From Streptomyces rimosus (GTDB lineage: Bacteria > Actinomycetota > Actinomycetes > Streptomycetales > Streptomycetaceae), in assembly GCF_008704655.1 (NCBI RefSeq), contig NZ_CP023688.1, forward strand, positions 1,302,001 to 1,366,000: DNA of 64,000 nucleotides, in the 5' to 3' direction. How positions within the stretch are numbered: position 1 is the first letter of the stretch; each line of letters opens with the position of its first letter. Below, in pieces: positions 7,790-16,597 of the stretch. The notes under the pieces are model-generated. The model did not search any database. It saw only the letters and a program-made list of their open reading frames with translations, and had not been told where the DNA came from. The position numbers were made by a program, and so were the translations under genes.

Positions 7790-8641
7790 GTGACCGCACT
7801 GGTCGACCTCATCGTCATGCTGGGCATGTTCGTCGTGGTCCCGACGGGGCTCGCGCTGCTCCGCGAACCCGGCACGCGATGGCTGCGGCGCCGCTGGCCA
7901 CTGGCCGCCGCGGCGGGCGCCGCCTCCCTGTGGCTGCCGCGCGGCGCCGCCGCCACCGTGCTCGCCGGCGCCTACGCGCTCGCCACCCTCACCCTCGCCC
8001 TGTACGCGCCGCGCCGGCTGGCCCGCACCCGCAGCCTCGCCCCGGGTGAGATCGCCGTACTGACAGCGCTCGTCACCCCCGCCGTCGCCGGAACCGCCCT
8101 GGTCGCCGAGCGCTCCGGCCACCAGCTGCTCGGCTTCGACCTGGAGATCCTGTCGCTGACCGTGCCGCACTTCCACTTCGCCGGGTTCGCCGCCGCGCTG
8201 GTGGCCGGGCTGGTCTGCCGCGCCGCCCGCCCCGGCCGCGCCGGGCCGTTCGCCGCGCTCAGCGTGCCGGTGGGGACCCTGCTCGTCCTGGCGGGCTACT
8301 TCATCGACGACTGGGCCGAACTGGCCGGCGCGGTGGTCCTGACCGCGGGCATGTGGCTGGTCGCCCTGGTCACCTGGCGGGACGTCCGTACGACCGCGCC
8401 GGACCGGACCACCCGCGCGCTGCTCGGCGGCTCGGCCGCCGTGCTCGTCGCGACGATGCTGCTCGCCCTGAGCTGGGCGCTCGGCGAGGCAACCGGCCTC
8501 CCGCACCCCACACTGGCATGGATGGCGGCCACCCACGGCCTCGGCAACGCGCTGGGCTTCGCCCTGTGCGCGCTGCTCGCCTGGCACCGCCTCCGGAACG
8601 AGCCCGCCACGTCCCACCGGACCGCCCCCGCACCCGTATGA
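7790..8641 (+). CDS. YndJ-like integral membrane protein
   Basis: 283 residues from a GTG start. Eight or nine hydrophobic segments are visible, for example LIVMLGMFVVVPTGLALL, LAAAAGAASLWLP, the AVLTALVTPAVAG stretch, FAALSVPVGTLLVLAGY and AAVLVATMLLALSWALG. PHFHFAGFAAALV and the late ATHGLGNALGFAL are the segments by which I recognise the YndJ family, whose function is not established. The frame stays open upstream to 7595, but that part crosses the promoter-operator, so the GTG at 7790 after GGGGG is the sensible start. The promoter dyad upstream implies tight repression. The DUF1990 gene follows 43 bp later, probably in the same transcript. Confidence 0.75.
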   Translation: MTALVDLIVMLGMFVVVPTGLALLREPGTRWLRRRWPLAAAAGAASLWLPRGAAATVLAGAYALATLTLALYAPRRLARTRSLAPGEIAVLTALVTPAVAGTALVAERSGHQLLGFDLEILSLTVPHFHFAGFAAALVAGLVCRAARPGRAGPFAALSVPVGTLLVLAGYFIDDWAELAGAVVLTAGMWLVALVTWRDVRTTAPDRTTRALLGGSAAVLVATMLLALSWALGEATGLPHPTLAWMAATHGLGNALGFALCALLAWHRLRNEPATSHRTAPAPV

Positions 8642-8684
8642 CCGTTCCCCCGACGCCACCACACCAGAGGAAGCAGGCCCCGGC

Positions 8685-9218
8685 ATGACCACCGGCACCC
8701 CCGCCCCCGCCCCCTTCAACTACCCCGAGGAAGGCGCCACCCGCCGCCACCCGCTGCCCCGCGGATACCGCCATCTGCACGAGGCGACCTACCTCGGTCA
8801 CGGCCGCGCGGTCCTCGAAGCGGCGGGGCACGCGGTCACCGGCTTCCGGATGCACCGCGCCGCGGGCGTACGGGTGCGGGCCTCGGCCCCGGAGGCCGCG
8901 CCCGGCGTCCGGGTGGAATGCGCCCTGGGCCTCGGCCCGCTGCGGCTGTGGGCGCCGTGCCGGGTGGTGTGGAGCGAGTACGAGAGCGAGCGCATCGGCT
9001 TCGCGTACGGCACGCTGGCCGGTCATCCGCAGCGCGGTGAGGAATCGTTTGTGGTGGAGATGCGGGCCGACGGCGCGGTGTGGTTCACGATGACGGCGTT
9101 CAGTGTGCCGGGCCGCTGGTACACGCGGCTGGCGGGGCCGCTGGTCCCGCTGTTCCAGCGCCTGTACGCGCGCCATTGCGGCCGGACGCTGCGCCGGCTG
9201 GCCCGGCGGAACCGCTGA
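8685..9218 (+). CDS. DUF1990 family protein
   Basis: 177 residues, the usual size for DUF1990. Typical features are the GHGRAVLEAAGHAVTGFRMHRAAGV segment, GLGPLRLWAPCRVVW in the middle, and the strongly conserved GFAYGTLAGHPQRGEESF (about 105-122) followed by V-FTMTAFSVPG. The family has no assigned chemistry; the fold resembles small lipid- or ligand-binding beta barrels. AGAGGAA at 8666-8672 precedes the ATG. It follows the YndJ-like gene and probably shares its repressor-controlled promoter, so the two may act together at the membrane. Confidence 0.8.
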   Translation: MTTGTPAPAPFNYPEEGATRRHPLPRGYRHLHEATYLGHGRAVLEAAGHAVTGFRMHRAAGVRVRASAPEAAPGVRVECALGLGPLRLWAPCRVVWSEYESERIGFAYGTLAGHPQRGEESFVVEMRADGAVWFTMTAFSVPGRWYTRLAGPLVPLFQRLYARHCGRTLRRLARRNR

Positions 9219-9355
9219 CCGATTGCCGCACCGGCCCCCGAAGACCGACCGCAGAACCACACGCCCGCCCTCCCCCTCCCCCGTCCTCCATACGTCCACA
9301 CGGCGTTCATCACTCCGTCACCAGTTGCCCCGCCGCCCATGAGAGAAAGCCAGCC

Positions 9356-10609
9356 ATGTGCGAGCTGATCCCGCCGCGGGCGGACCTGACCGAGGACCAG
9401 TGGCTGCGGACGGCGGGCCCCGGCCTCGCCGACGCTGCCGTACCGGACGACACACCGGACGCCGCAGCCGCGGCACACGGTGTGCACCGGCGGACGCTGC
9501 TGGGCGGCGCGGTGGCGGGAGCGGCGCTGGCCGCGCTGCCCTTCGGGGCGCAGCAGCGCGCGGTCGCCGCCGCGCGGGCGGGCGCTGCGGACCGCTTCCC
9601 GCTGCCGTCCGCGCCGGGCCCGTCCGGCGAGTACGCCGTCCTGATCACCGGCGACGCCGGAACCGGCAAGGCGGAGCAGTACGCGGTCACCGCGGCGGCC
9701 AGGGAGATCTGCCGCACCGAAGGCGTCGGCCTGGCGGTCGGCCTCGGCGACAACATCTACGAGAACGGCCCGGAGTCCGACCACGACTCGGAGTTCGACG
9801 AGAAGTTCGAGCGGCCCAACACCGGCATCGACGTGCCGTGGCTGATGGTGCTGGGCAACCACGACTGCTCCGGATTGGTGCCCGGCAGCGGCGGCGACCC
9901 GTCGCGCGGTGACCGGGAGGTCGCCTACGCCGCCACGTCGCGCCGCTGGTACATGCCGAGCCGCTACTACAACGTCACGCTCCCGGCGGGCGGCGGCCGG
10001 CCGGACCCGCTCATCGAGTTCTTCGCGCTCGACACCAACCCGGTCGCCTCCTCCGTCGTACAGCTCGACCCGCACTACCGGTGGGACGGTCCGTACATGC
10101 GCGAACAGCGGCGCTGGCTGGACACCGCGCTGCGCGCCTCGCGCGCCCGCTGGAAGGTCGTCCTCGGCCACCACCCGTATCTGAACAACGGCAAGCACGG
10201 CAGCGCCGGTTCCTACGACGGCTTCGTCATCGGGCACTACACCAGCGGCGTCCACCTCAAGGAGCTCTACGAGGAGGTGGTGTGCGGCCGCGCCGACGTG
10301 ATCATGTCCGGCCACGACCACACCCTCCAGATCCTGGAGCCCACCGACCGCACCCGCGGCACCCGGCAACTCGTGTGCGGCGCCGCCTCCAAGACCGGCG
10401 ACGGCACGGCGCACTTCACCCACCCGGCCGCCTGGCAGGACTTCTCCCGGCACGGGTTCATGCTGCTGAAGGTGTCGGCCGGCGCGATGACGATCGACGC
10501 CTACACGGTCGACGTGGCAACGAAGAAGGCACGACTCGCCCACCGCACGCGGACCACGCGGCCGGTGGCGGCAGGGGTGCCGGTGGGGGCTCCTGCGGGG
10601 GTGCGCTAG
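9356..10609 (+). CDS. Tat-secreted calcineurin-like metallophosphoesterase
   Basis: 417 residues. A 40-residue leader precedes HRRTLLGGAVAGAALAAL (about 43-60), a twin-arginine signal for export of the folded protein. The calcineurin-type dinuclear metal site is complete: LITGDAGTG, GLGDNIYENG (about 135-144), GNHDCSG, VLGHHPYLNNGKHG and MSGHDHTLQ. Architecture resembles tartrate-resistant (purple) acid phosphatases, so the likely role is outside-the-cell phosphate ester hydrolysis. The unusually long N-region before the RR motif (MCELIPPRADLTEDQ) is odd, but the only in-frame ATG nearby is the one at 9356. It stands alone between the DUF1990 gene and the SpoIIE-type phosphatase. Confidence 0.85.
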   Translation: MCELIPPRADLTEDQWLRTAGPGLADAAVPDDTPDAAAAAHGVHRRTLLGGAVAGAALAALPFGAQQRAVAAARAGAADRFPLPSAPGPSGEYAVLITGDAGTGKAEQYAVTAAAREICRTEGVGLAVGLGDNIYENGPESDHDSEFDEKFERPNTGIDVPWLMVLGNHDCSGLVPGSGGDPSRGDREVAYAATSRRWYMPSRYYNVTLPAGGGRPDPLIEFFALDTNPVASSVVQLDPHYRWDGPYMREQRRWLDTALRASRARWKVVLGHHPYLNNGKHGSAGSYDGFVIGHYTSGVHLKELYEEVVCGRADVIMSGHDHTLQILEPTDRTRGTRQLVCGAASKTGDGTAHFTHPAAWQDFSRHGFMLLKVSAGAMTIDAYTVDVATKKARLAHRTRTTRPVAAGVPVGAPAGVR

Positions 10610-10717
10610 CCGGAGGCGGGGCGGACACGGGGCGTGGACGGCCACCCGTTCACCTCCACATCCCCCCACCAACCCTCTCAAAATGCACAACCCCGCCCCC
10701 CGTCCTAATGTGAGCCC

Positions 10718-10891
10718 ATGGCCGCTTCCCGGTTGCGATGGTTCCGCTTCGGCGGGCCCCGGACGGGAGCGGCGGGCGTGGTGGCCCCGGCGCCGCCGGC
10801 CCTGGCTGCCCGGTGGGTGGCCGGGGTCGGCGCGCCTTCGGTGGCCGGGTTCCGGTCGGCGGCGGTGGCACAGGGGTGGAACGGGGCATGA
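10718..10891 (+). CDS. Possible 57-residue ORF coupled to the phosphatase gene
   Basis: An ATG at 10718 opens a 57-codon frame (begins MAASRLRWFRFGG, ends AVAQGWNGA) whose TGA overlaps the ATG of the next gene (ATGA at 10888-10891). Third positions are mostly G or C, as in real genes here. TAATGT (10706-10711) is a good -10 box whose start point would fall on the ATG, so the message could be leaderless. The product is basic at the N-terminus, then Ala/Gly/Val-rich, without a clear membrane segment or family. It may only be a leader that couples translation, or chance, because the phosphatase frame is also open through this stretch. Confidence 0.4.
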   Translation: MAASRLRWFRFGGPRTGAAGVVAPAPPALAARWVAGVGAPSVAGFRSAAVAQGWNGA

Positions 10892-13065
10892 CGGGAGACC
10901 ACGACGCGCCTGATTCTGCGGGGCGCTACGACCCGCGCCGCGGCGGCGGGCTGTTCCGGGCCACCGATACCGGCCCCGATGACGACGGTACCGACCTTCC
11001 CCCGCCTCTCGACCCCATCGGCCTCGGCGACCGCCTCGCCCTCAACAAGACCGGCACCTTCGACTGGGACCTGGACCGCGAGACGCTGGAGCTGGACGCG
11101 TGCGGGCTGGAGGTCTTCGACCTGCGGCCGGACGAATACGACGGGCGGCCCGCTTCGCTGGCGGCCCGTATCCCGCCCGAGGAGGGCTACCGGCTCGACG
11201 CGGCGGTGTCGCAGGCCGTGCAGGACGGGGCGCCCTCGTACGGTGTGTACTTCCGCGTGCACTGCCGCGACGGCACGCCCCGGTGGACGCACACCCAGGG
11301 CCACCTTCTGCGCGACGGGGAAGGGCGGCTGTACCGGATCGTCGGGCTCGTACGCGAGGCGGGTACGGAGCTGGCCGATTCCGTACTGCTGCGGTCCCTC
11401 CAGGAGAACCGGCAGCGGCAGACCGCGATGGTGCAGCAGACCACCGCGGCGCTCTCGCGGGCCCTGTCGGTCGCGGACGTGACGCGGGTGCTGACCGGGA
11501 CCGGCGGGGCGCGGCGCTTCGGCGCGGACGCGCTGATCCTCGGCCTGGTCGACAACGACCGCTTCGAGGTCATCGCGATCACCGGCCTGCCCGGCACCAC
11601 GCCCGAGGACATGATGGCCTCCCGGCTGGACGACACGCTGCCGCTGTCGGACGCCGCCCTCTCGCGCCGGGCCGCATTCCTGTCGTCGCGCGGTGAACTG
11701 CTCGCCCGCTACCCGCGGCTGCGCCCGTATCTGGACCGCATACCGACCGGCAGCGCCGTCTTCCTGCCGCTGGTGGCGCAGGACCGGGTCGTCGGGGCGC
11801 TCGGCCTGTTCAACGCCGAGCCGAAGCAGCACACGGCGGAGGACCGGAACCTGGCGCTGGCGCTGGCCGGTGTGGTGGCCCAGTCGCTCCAGCGGGCCAC
11901 GCTCTTCGACCAGGAACGCGAGTTCGCGACCGGTCTGCAGGCCACGATGCTGCCGCGGCTGGTCCCGGACATCGCCGGGGGCGAGGTCGCCGTCCGCTAT
12001 CACGCGGCGAGCACCGGCCGGGACATCGGCGGCGACTGGTACGACGTGATACCGCTGCCCCAGGGGCGGACCGGGCTGGTGGTCGGTGACGTCCAGGGGC
12101 ACGACACGCACGCGGCGGCGGTGATGGGCCAGCTCCGTATCGCCCTGCGCGCCTACGCCACCGAGGGCCACACGCCGGAGACGGTGCTCGTACGGGCCTC
12201 CCGCTTCCTCGCCGAGCTGGAGACCGAACGGTTCGCGACGTGCACCTACGTCCAGGCGGACCTGGAGTCGGGGGCGCTGCACGTGGCCCGGGCGGGCCAC
12301 CTCGGCCCGCTGATCTGGGACGCGGCCGGGCACACCGACTGGCACCCGGTACGCGGCGGGCTGCCGCTCGGGCTGGCGACGGCGTTCGGCCAGGACCACT
12401 TCCCCGAGACGCAGCTGTTCCTGGAGCCCGGCTCCCGGCTGCTGCTGTGCACGGACGGCCTGGTGGAGACGCCCGGTGAGGACATCACCGCCGGGATCGA
12501 CGCGCTGGCCGCCGCCGTACGGGAGGGGCCCGCCGAACTGGAGGCCCTGGCCGACCGGCTCTCGGACCAGCTGTGGGCACGCTCCGGGTCCACCGACGAC
12601 ATGGCCCTCGTCCTCCTGCACCGCCACCCCTCCGCCGGGACCACCCCCACCACCCCGCGTTTCCGGCTGCACGTCCACCAGGCGGACCCTTCGGGCGCCT
12701 CGGAGGTACGGGCGATGCTGCGGCGCACCATGGACCAGTGGCGGGCGGGCTCACTGGCGTACGACATCGAGGTGGCCGCCACCGAACTCATCACGAACGC
12801 GCTGACGCACACGGACAGCGGGGCGCTGATCACGGTCGAGCTGCTGCCCGCCCGCCCGGGTGTACCGGGCGGCGCCCGCCGCCGTATCCGCCTGGAGGTG
12901 GAGGACCGCTCCAGCCGCTGGCCCCGCCGCCGCACCCCCGGCGAAACCGCCACCTCGGGCCGCGGCCTGATGATGGTCGAGGCCCTCTCGGATTCCTGGG
13001 GCGCGGAGCCGAGGGGCAGCGGCAAGGCGTTGTGGTGCGAGTTCGCGCTGCCGGGAGAAGAGTGA
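10888..13065 (+). CDS. PAS-GAF-SpoIIE (PP2C) phosphatase with C-terminal kinase-like ATPase domain
   Basis: 725 residues, four domains: PAS (about 50-150, TGTFDWDLD and PRWTHTQGHLL), GAF (about 185-330, VFLPLVAQDRVVGALGLFNAE), SpoIIE-type PP2C phosphatase (about 350-565, GRDIGGDWYDVIPLP, VGDVQGHDTHAAAVM, LCTDGLVETPG, STDDMALVLL), and a RsbW/SpoIIAB-like HATPase (about 590-720, AATELITNALTHTDSGALI, TSGRGLMMV). Such proteins sense a signal, dephosphorylate an anti-anti-sigma factor, and can bind a sigma factor with the ATPase domain. I chose the ATG that overlaps the short upstream ORF; an in-frame start at 10738 would add 50 low-complexity residues. A paralogue lies at 34686-36758. Confidence 0.9.
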   Translation: MTGDHDAPDSAGRYDPRRGGGLFRATDTGPDDDGTDLPPPLDPIGLGDRLALNKTGTFDWDLDRETLELDACGLEVFDLRPDEYDGRPASLAARIPPEEGYRLDAAVSQAVQDGAPSYGVYFRVHCRDGTPRWTHTQGHLLRDGEGRLYRIVGLVREAGTELADSVLLRSLQENRQRQTAMVQQTTAALSRALSVADVTRVLTGTGGARRFGADALILGLVDNDRFEVIAITGLPGTTPEDMMASRLDDTLPLSDAALSRRAAFLSSRGELLARYPRLRPYLDRIPTGSAVFLPLVAQDRVVGALGLFNAEPKQHTAEDRNLALALAGVVAQSLQRATLFDQEREFATGLQATMLPRLVPDIAGGEVAVRYHAASTGRDIGGDWYDVIPLPQGRTGLVVGDVQGHDTHAAAVMGQLRIALRAYATEGHTPETVLVRASRFLAELETERFATCTYVQADLESGALHVARAGHLGPLIWDAAGHTDWHPVRGGLPLGLATAFGQDHFPETQLFLEPGSRLLLCTDGLVETPGEDITAGIDALAAAVREGPAELEALADRLSDQLWARSGSTDDMALVLLHRHPSAGTTPTTPRFRLHVHQADPSGASEVRAMLRRTMDQWRAGSLAYDIEVAATELITNALTHTDSGALITVELLPARPGVPGGARRRIRLEVEDRSSRWPRRRTPGETATSGRGLMMVEALSDSWGAEPRGSGKALWCEFALPGEE

Positions 13066-13079
13066 GGGCCGCGGCCCTC
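13064..13079. terminator. Palindromic hairpin between convergent genes
   Basis: GAGGGC, CGCG, GCCCTC (13064-13079) overlaps the end of the phosphatase gene and faces the convergent MerR gene. A short hairpin, probably usable from both sides. Confidence 0.4.
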
Positions 13080-13086
13080 GGGTGGC

Positions 13087-13818
13087 TCATTCGCGCTCGC
13101 GCAGATACGCGTCCAGCTCGGCGGCCCCGGTCAGCATCGCCCGGCCGCGGGCGGACAGGCGGCCGCGCCAGTCGTGCAGGGTGGCCTCCAGGGGCTCGAG
13201 GCCGCCGGCCGCCCGTACCCGGTCCAGCAGCGGGGCGATCTGTTCCAGGAGGTAGCCGCCTCGTCTGAGCTGGTGGGCGAGGCGGGCGTCCCGTACGTCG
13301 GCGTCGTCGTAGACGCGGTATCCGGTGAGGGGGTCGCGGCGCGGGCGTACCAGGCCCGCGCGCTCCCATTTGCGCAAGGTCGCGGGGCGGATGCCGAGCT
13401 GGGCCGCCAGCTGTCCGACGAACATGCCGCCTGTCCTTGAACCTGTGGCCGGCTCGGGTGCCGTGGCGGATGCCAGGTCGCGGAGGGCGTTTTCCACGGC
13501 CCGGAGGGTGCGGCGGTCTTCGAGGAGCTGGGCGTGGCTCTCGTCGATGAGGCGGAGCGCCTCTTCGGGCGCGTCCGCGTTCACCGCCTGCATGATCGCT
13601 GTCGCCGTCGGGTGGCCGTGACCGGGCACCAGGGCGAGGAACGCGCGCAGGGCCCGGGCGTGCAGCGGAGTGTAAGTGCGGTAGCCGCTGGGCGTGCGTC
13701 CGGCGGCCGGGAGGATGCCGGACTCCTCGTAATTCCGGACGGCCTGCGTGGACAGGCCGTGCCCGCGTGCCAGGTCAATCGGCCTGAGCCGATCGCCCGT
13801 TTGAAGGTTGCGTCCCAT
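13087..13818 (-). CDS. Tandem MerR-type transcriptional regulator
   Basis: 243 residues with two complete MerR winged helices: the first at about 10-80 (IDLARGHGLSTQAVRNYEESGILPAAGRTPSGYRTYT), the second at about 130-200 (VGQLAAQLGIRPATLRKWERAGLVRPRRDPLTGYRVYD). Each is followed by a short helical region. Tandem-MerR proteins like TioE are known in actinobacteria, where they control antibiotic-resistance or multidrug genes. It is divergent from the erythromycin-esterase-like gene with 69 bp between start codons, so that gene is the obvious target. There is no separate ligand domain, so the helical linkers may carry the sensing role. Confidence 0.85.
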   Translation of the reverse strand: MGRNLQTGDRLRPIDLARGHGLSTQAVRNYEESGILPAAGRTPSGYRTYTPLHARALRAFLALVPGHGHPTATAIMQAVNADAPEEALRLIDESHAQLLEDRRTLRAVENALRDLASATAPEPATGSRTGGMFVGQLAAQLGIRPATLRKWERAGLVRPRRDPLTGYRVYDDADVRDARLAHQLRRGGYLLEQIAPLLDRVRAAGGLEPLEATLHDWRGRLSARGRAMLTGAAELDAYLRERE

Positions 13819-13866
13819 GAACTCGACGATATCGCGAGAAAAATCCTCCAAAGTTTCCACCGAGGG

Positions 13867-13884
13867 TTCAACGATAGCGTTGAA
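13867..13884. promoter_or_regulatory. Perfect inverted repeat before the erythromycin-esterase-like gene
   Basis: TTCAACG (13867-13873), ATAG, CGTTGAA (13878-13884), 3 bp before the ATG at 13888. TAGCGT inside it (13875-13880) could be the -10 box, giving a leaderless transcript. A good candidate binding site for the tandem-MerR protein encoded opposite. Confidence 0.55.
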
Positions 13885-13887
13885 GGC

Positions 13888-15117
13888 ATGGAGACCGACA
13901 CGGGCACCGACATGGGCACCGACATCAAGGACACCACCCACCCGCTCGACGCCGCCGCCGTTCTGGGACTGCTCCCGTCCCGGCCGCGGGTGCTCGCCCT
14001 GGGTGAGCCCACCCACGGCGAGGACACGCTGCTCGAAGTGCGCAACGCGCTCTTCCGGCAGCTCATCGAGCACGAGGGCTACCGCACGATCACCATCGAG
14101 AGCGACTGCCTGCTGGGCCTGATCGTGGACGACTACGTCGTCGAGGGCACCGGCACTCTCGACGAGGTCATGGAGCGCGGGTTCAGCCACGGCTTCGGCG
14201 CGTCCGCCGCCAACCGCGAACTCGTGCGCTGGATGCGCGACTACAACAAAGACCGCCCTTGGCCCGACCGGCTGCGCTTCGCCGGTTTCGACGGCCCGCT
14301 GGAGATCACCAACGCCGAGAGCCCCCGCCGGGCCCTCCTCGCCCTCCACGGCTACCTCGCCGCCCACGGGAACAAGGACCTGCTGCCCTGCACCGCGGAC
14401 ACCCTCGACCGCCTGCTCGGCACCGACGAGCAGTGGACCGAACCCGCCGCGATGCTGGACCCGGCCCGGTCGGCGGGGCGGTCGGCCGAGGCCAGGGAGC
14501 TGCGGCTGCTGGCCGACGACCTGGTGGCGGTGCTGGACGAACAGACGCCACACCTGATCGCGGCGACCTCACGCGACGCCTGGGACCGGGCACGGCTGTA
14601 CGGCCGCACCGCCACCGGCCTGCTGCGCTACCACTACTGGATGGCCGACACCACGCCGGACCGTATGACGCGGCTGCTGGGCATACGGGATTCGATGATG
14701 GCCGAGAATCTCCTCGCCCTCGCCGAGCGGGCCCCGGTCCTGGCCTTCGCCCAGAACAGCCATTTCCAGCGGCACAAGAGCACGATGCGCATGTGGGACC
14801 ACCCGCTGCTGGAATGGTGGAGCGCCGGCGCACTCGTGAACGCCCGCCTGGGCGAGGACTACGCCTTCGTGGCCACGGCCCTCGGCACCATCCACCACCG
14901 GGGAGTGGGCACCCCGCCACCGGACACGATCGAGGGCCTGCTGTACGCACTCCCGGAGGACCGCTACCTCGTCAACCTCACCCAACTGTCCACCGCCCTC
15001 GGCGACACACCACCCGTTCCCCGCGAGTCACCCTGGTTCGGGTATGCGCCGCTGGGGCTGGAGCATCTGACGGAGAGTGATGGTCTGGTGTTCGTGAAGG
15101 ATGTGCCCAAGAGCTAG
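13888..15117 (+). CDS. Erythromycin esterase family protein
   Basis: 409 residues. Ere-type enzymes hydrolyse the macrolactone ester of 14-membered macrolides; many actinobacterial relatives have other or unknown substrates. The family motif ALGEPTHGEDTLLEVRN (about 36-52) gives the glutamate and histidine of the active site. Further on are TITIESDCLLGLIVDDYV, GFSHGFGASAANRELVRWMRDYN, FAGFDGPLE, and the late VLAFAQNSHFQRH (the conserved N.H..R) with MGDH replaced by MWDHPLLEWW. The N-terminus has a TDTGTD repeat (residues 3-12). There is no Shine-Dalgarno; the inverted repeat and -10 box directly ahead suggest a leaderless, MerR-controlled gene. Confidence 0.85.
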   Translation: METDTGTDMGTDIKDTTHPLDAAAVLGLLPSRPRVLALGEPTHGEDTLLEVRNALFRQLIEHEGYRTITIESDCLLGLIVDDYVVEGTGTLDEVMERGFSHGFGASAANRELVRWMRDYNKDRPWPDRLRFAGFDGPLEITNAESPRRALLALHGYLAAHGNKDLLPCTADTLDRLLGTDEQWTEPAAMLDPARSAGRSAEARELRLLADDLVAVLDEQTPHLIAATSRDAWDRARLYGRTATGLLRYHYWMADTTPDRMTRLLGIRDSMMAENLLALAERAPVLAFAQNSHFQRHKSTMRMWDHPLLEWWSAGALVNARLGEDYAFVATALGTIHHRGVGTPPPDTIEGLLYALPEDRYLVNLTQLSTALGDTPPVPRESPWFGYAPLGLEHLTESDGLVFVKDVPKS

Positions 15118-15129
15118 GGACGCACACAG

Positions 15130-15160
15130 CAGGAGCCCGGGTCCGCGCCCCGGGCCCCTG
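15130..15160. terminator. Strong bidirectional hairpin
   Basis: CAGGAGCCCGGG (15130-15141), 7-nt loop, CCCGGGCCCCTG (15149-15160), 11 of 12 pairs matched. It separates the convergent esterase and aldehyde dehydrogenase genes. Confidence 0.7.
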
Positions 15161-15171
15161 CCTCGGAGTCC

Positions 15172-16563
15172 CTACGCCCCATACCAAACCGTCGTCGCAT
15201 TACAGAACTCCCGGATCCCATGCCCCGCGAGTTCCCGGCCGTAGCCGGATCGCTTGATCCCGCCGAAGGGAAGGGCGGGATGGGAGGCGGTCATGCCGTT
15301 GAAGAAGAGGCCGCCGGCCTCGATGTCGCGGATGAGGCGCTCCTGTTCGGCCTCGTCGCGGGTCCAGGCGTTGGAGCTCAGGCCGAACGAGGTGTCGTTG
15401 GCGGTGGTGATCGCTTCGTCCAGGTCGTTGACGCGGTAGAGCGTGGCGACCGGGCCGAACGCCTCCTCCCGGTGGATGCGCATCTCGGGGGTGATTCCGG
15501 CCAGGACGGTCGGCTCGTAGAACCAGCCCGCGGTCAGCTTCTCCGGGCGCTTGCCGCCGCACAGGGCGGCCGCGCCCCGCCGGACCGCGTCGTCGACCAG
15601 TTCCTCCAGGTCGGAGCGGCCCTGTTCGCTGGAGAGCGGGCCGACGTCGGTCGTCTCCTCCATCGGGTCGCCCACGGTCAGCCCGGCCATCCGCTCGGTG
15701 AAGCGCACCGCGAACTCGTCGTACACGTCGGTGTGGACGATGAAGCGCTTGGCGGCGATGCAGGACTGGCCGTTGTTCTGCACGCGCGCGGTGACGGCGG
15801 TACGTACGGCCGCGTCCAGGTCGGCGGACGGCAGCACGATGTACGGGTCGCTGCCGCCCAGCTCCAGCACCGTCTTCTTGATCTCGTCGCCGGCGATCGA
15901 CGCCACCGAGCGGCCGGCCGGTTCGCTGCCGGTGAGTGTCGCGGCGGCGACCCGGCGGTCGCGCAGGATGTCCTCGATCGCGCCGGAGCCGACCAGCAGG
16001 GTCTGGAAGCAGCCCTCGGGGAAGCCCGCCCTGCGCAGCAGGTCCTCCACGTACAGCGCGGTCTGCGGCACGTTCGAGGCGTGCTTGAGCAGACAGGTGT
16101 TGCCGGCCATCAGCGCGGGCGCGGCGAAGCGGATGACCTGCCAGAGGGGGAAGTTCCACGGCATGACGGCGAGGACGGTGCCCAGCGGCCGGTAGCGGAC
16201 GTAGGCGCGGGTGGCGCCCGCGTCCTTCACGTCACCGGGGTCGGGCACCTCGTCGGCGAGGAGTTCCTCGGCGTGCCCGGCGTACCAGCGCATCGCCTTC
16301 GCGCACTTGGCGGCCTCCGCGCGGGCCGCCGCGAGCGGCTTGCCCATCTCGGTGGTCATGGTGCGGGCGATGCCGTCCTGGCCCGCCTCCAGCAGGCCGG
16401 CGGCGTTGCGCAGCAGTTCGCCGCGCTCCTCGAACGACGTCGTCCGGTAGCTGCGGAACGCCTCCTCGGCGCGGGCGAGCCGTTCCTCGATCCCGTCCGC
16501 GTCGAGCGCGTCGAAGGTCTGGAGTGTCTCGCCGGTGGCCGGATTGACCGTGGCGATGGCCAT
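15172..16563 (-). CDS. NAD(P)-dependent aldehyde dehydrogenase, succinate-semialdehyde dehydrogenase type
   Basis: 463 residues. Oxidises an aldehyde to the acid with NAD(P)+. MPWNFPLWQVIRFAAPALMAGN (the N-terminal PWNFP catalytic asparagine region), ATLTGSEPAGRSVASIAG (coenzyme fold), VLELGGSDPYIVL (general-base glutamate), NNGQSCIAAKRFIVH (catalytic cysteine, about residue 267) and EEAFGPVATLYRV are all present. The GQSCIAAKR sequence is the form found in YneI/succinate-semialdehyde dehydrogenases. GGGAGG lies 9 nt before the ATG. A small proline-rich gene sits 34 bp upstream on the same strand and is probably cotranscribed. Confidence 0.88.
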   Translation of the reverse strand: MAIATVNPATGETLQTFDALDADGIEERLARAEEAFRSYRTTSFEERGELLRNAAGLLEAGQDGIARTMTTEMGKPLAAARAEAAKCAKAMRWYAGHAEELLADEVPDPGDVKDAGATRAYVRYRPLGTVLAVMPWNFPLWQVIRFAAPALMAGNTCLLKHASNVPQTALYVEDLLRRAGFPEGCFQTLLVGSGAIEDILRDRRVAAATLTGSEPAGRSVASIAGDEIKKTVLELGGSDPYIVLPSADLDAAVRTAVTARVQNNGQSCIAAKRFIVHTDVYDEFAVRFTERMAGLTVGDPMEETTDVGPLSSEQGRSDLEELVDDAVRRGAAALCGGKRPEKLTAGWFYEPTVLAGITPEMRIHREEAFGPVATLYRVNDLDEAITTANDTSFGLSSNAWTRDEAEQERLIRDIEAGGLFFNGMTASHPALPFGGIKRSGYGRELAGHGIREFCNATTVWYGA

Positions 16564-16597
16564 GTGGATGCACCTCCCATGGGGTGGCGGGCGGGTA

